Source of the DNA: a virus
Length of the DNA stretch: 24,854 nt
IMG/VR virus record: IMGVR_UViG_3300008050_000297
Location: 1-24,854 of that record
Strand: one strand, 5' to 3'
The notes under the pieces were generated by a model, which was not told the origin of the DNA, ran no database searches, and saw nothing but the letters and a program-made list of their open reading frames with translations. Position numbers and translations under genes: made by a program. Shown in pieces: positions 24,581 to 24,854 of this stretch. The stretch's first letter is position 1; every line of letters starts with the position of its first letter.

Positions 24581-24837
24581 TCTTCAGCCTTCCATGCCTC
24601 TCTACATCCGTCTGCGCACGCTTGAGCAGGCCATTCCGCCGTGTACTCACTCCCGCAAATAAGGCATCGCCATATCCCGTCACCAATATGTTCAGGGGAT
24701 TCCAGCAACTTCGCGCACTCCCTTTCATAACTGGCAAGCGCAGTAGTCGCCAGTTCTGACGCAATCTCCTCCAGCGCGTTACGCATCAAGAAAACACCAG
24801 TTGATTCCATATGATCTGGTAAATAACGCTTACTCAT
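24577..24837 (-). CDS. 86-residue protein with C-terminal zinc-binding cysteines, function unknown
   Basis: The first gene of the leftward cluster inside the window. ATG at 24837 follows AGGGGAA by 3 to 4 bases. Residues 1-45 are helical (MRNALEEIASELATTALASY, then ERECAKLLESPEHIG), and the C-terminal part, GDGIWRCLICGSEYTAEW, then CADGCREAWKAEE, provides a C-x2-C and a C-x3-C pair typical of a zinc finger. The ATGA at 24577-24580 couples it to the PP-loop/zinc-ribbon frame. The region is visibly richer in G and C than its neighbours (35 of 60 bases at 24601-24660), which hints at separate origin. No family is recognised. The promoter lies beyond the window edge. Confidence 0.72.
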   Translation of the reverse strand: MSKRYLPDHMESTGVFLMRNALEEIASELATTALASYERECAKLLESPEHIGDGIWRCLICGSEYTAEWPAQACADGCREAWKAEE

Positions 24838-24854
24838 ATATTCCCCTGCCCTGC

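Noticed and set aside
24550-24759. 69-residue plus-strand ORF at the right edge
   Set aside because: Antisense to the 86-residue zinc-finger gene, which has a good ribosome site and ATGA coupling to the next gene.
1-24854. tRNA genes, CRISPR repeats, insertion sequences, attachment sites
   Set aside because: None seen on either strand; coding density leaves almost no room and no fitting cloverleaf, spaced repeat or transposase was recognised.

Overview
The window is the late, virion-building arm of a tailed phage (or a prophage with the same layout) with a short, T7-type tail. The portal, scaffold, capsid, tubular tail A, tubular tail B and ejection-protein order, together with a two-component spanin pair that includes an outer-membrane-type lipoprotein, points to a podovirus of a Gram-negative host. 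I cannot name the host or assign a genus. No tRNA, rRNA, CRISPR, IS element, integrase or RNA polymerase gene is visible. Genes are packed so tightly that no stretch above 300 bases lacks one.

Layout. Bases 1-113 are the 3' end of a probable tail-fibre gene. It is followed by a beta-helix tailspike/fibre (156-1760), the large terminase (1790-3340), portal (3348-5147), a small unknown (5140-5454), scaffold (5465-6211) and major capsid (6227-7243). Next come a small acidic virion-type protein (7254-7805), a very stable UUCG hairpin (7821-7842) and a modular surface-type protein (7865-8602). The tail follows: tubular A-like adaptor (8697-9521), a coiled-coil small protein (9535-9921), tubular B-like nozzle (9921-12467). 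Four internal/ejection-type proteins fill 12467-22464. The last carries a clear GH24 (T4-type) muramidase domain at its C-terminus. The lysis cassette (22457-23333) holds a coiled-coil/TM protein, a 41-residue two-hydrophobic-segment protein, an i-spanin with a GTG start and an overlapping o-spanin lipoprotein. One more small late gene ends at 23605.

At about 23.6 kb transcription direction flips. From 24837 down to 23661 on the minus strand lies a chain of five very small genes, each overlapping the next by 4-11 bases. Four of the five carry paired cysteines typical of zinc ribbons, and the last has a DUF3310 domain. This looks like the accessory end of an early or middle operon that converges on the late operon.

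Working together: terminase and portal package DNA into a scaffold-built capsid. The A and B tail proteins, the 245-residue protein and the fibres complete the tail and bind the host. The ejection proteins (with the muramidase) carry DNA through the envelope, and the holin candidates plus spanins release progeny. The points I find most worth a second look are the muramidase fused to an ejection protein right beside the lysis genes (with a possible nested endolysin start), an ART-like region in the same protein, a PP-loop gene remnant joined in frame to a zinc-ribbon microprotein, and a possible TAG readthrough tail at 8600-8659.
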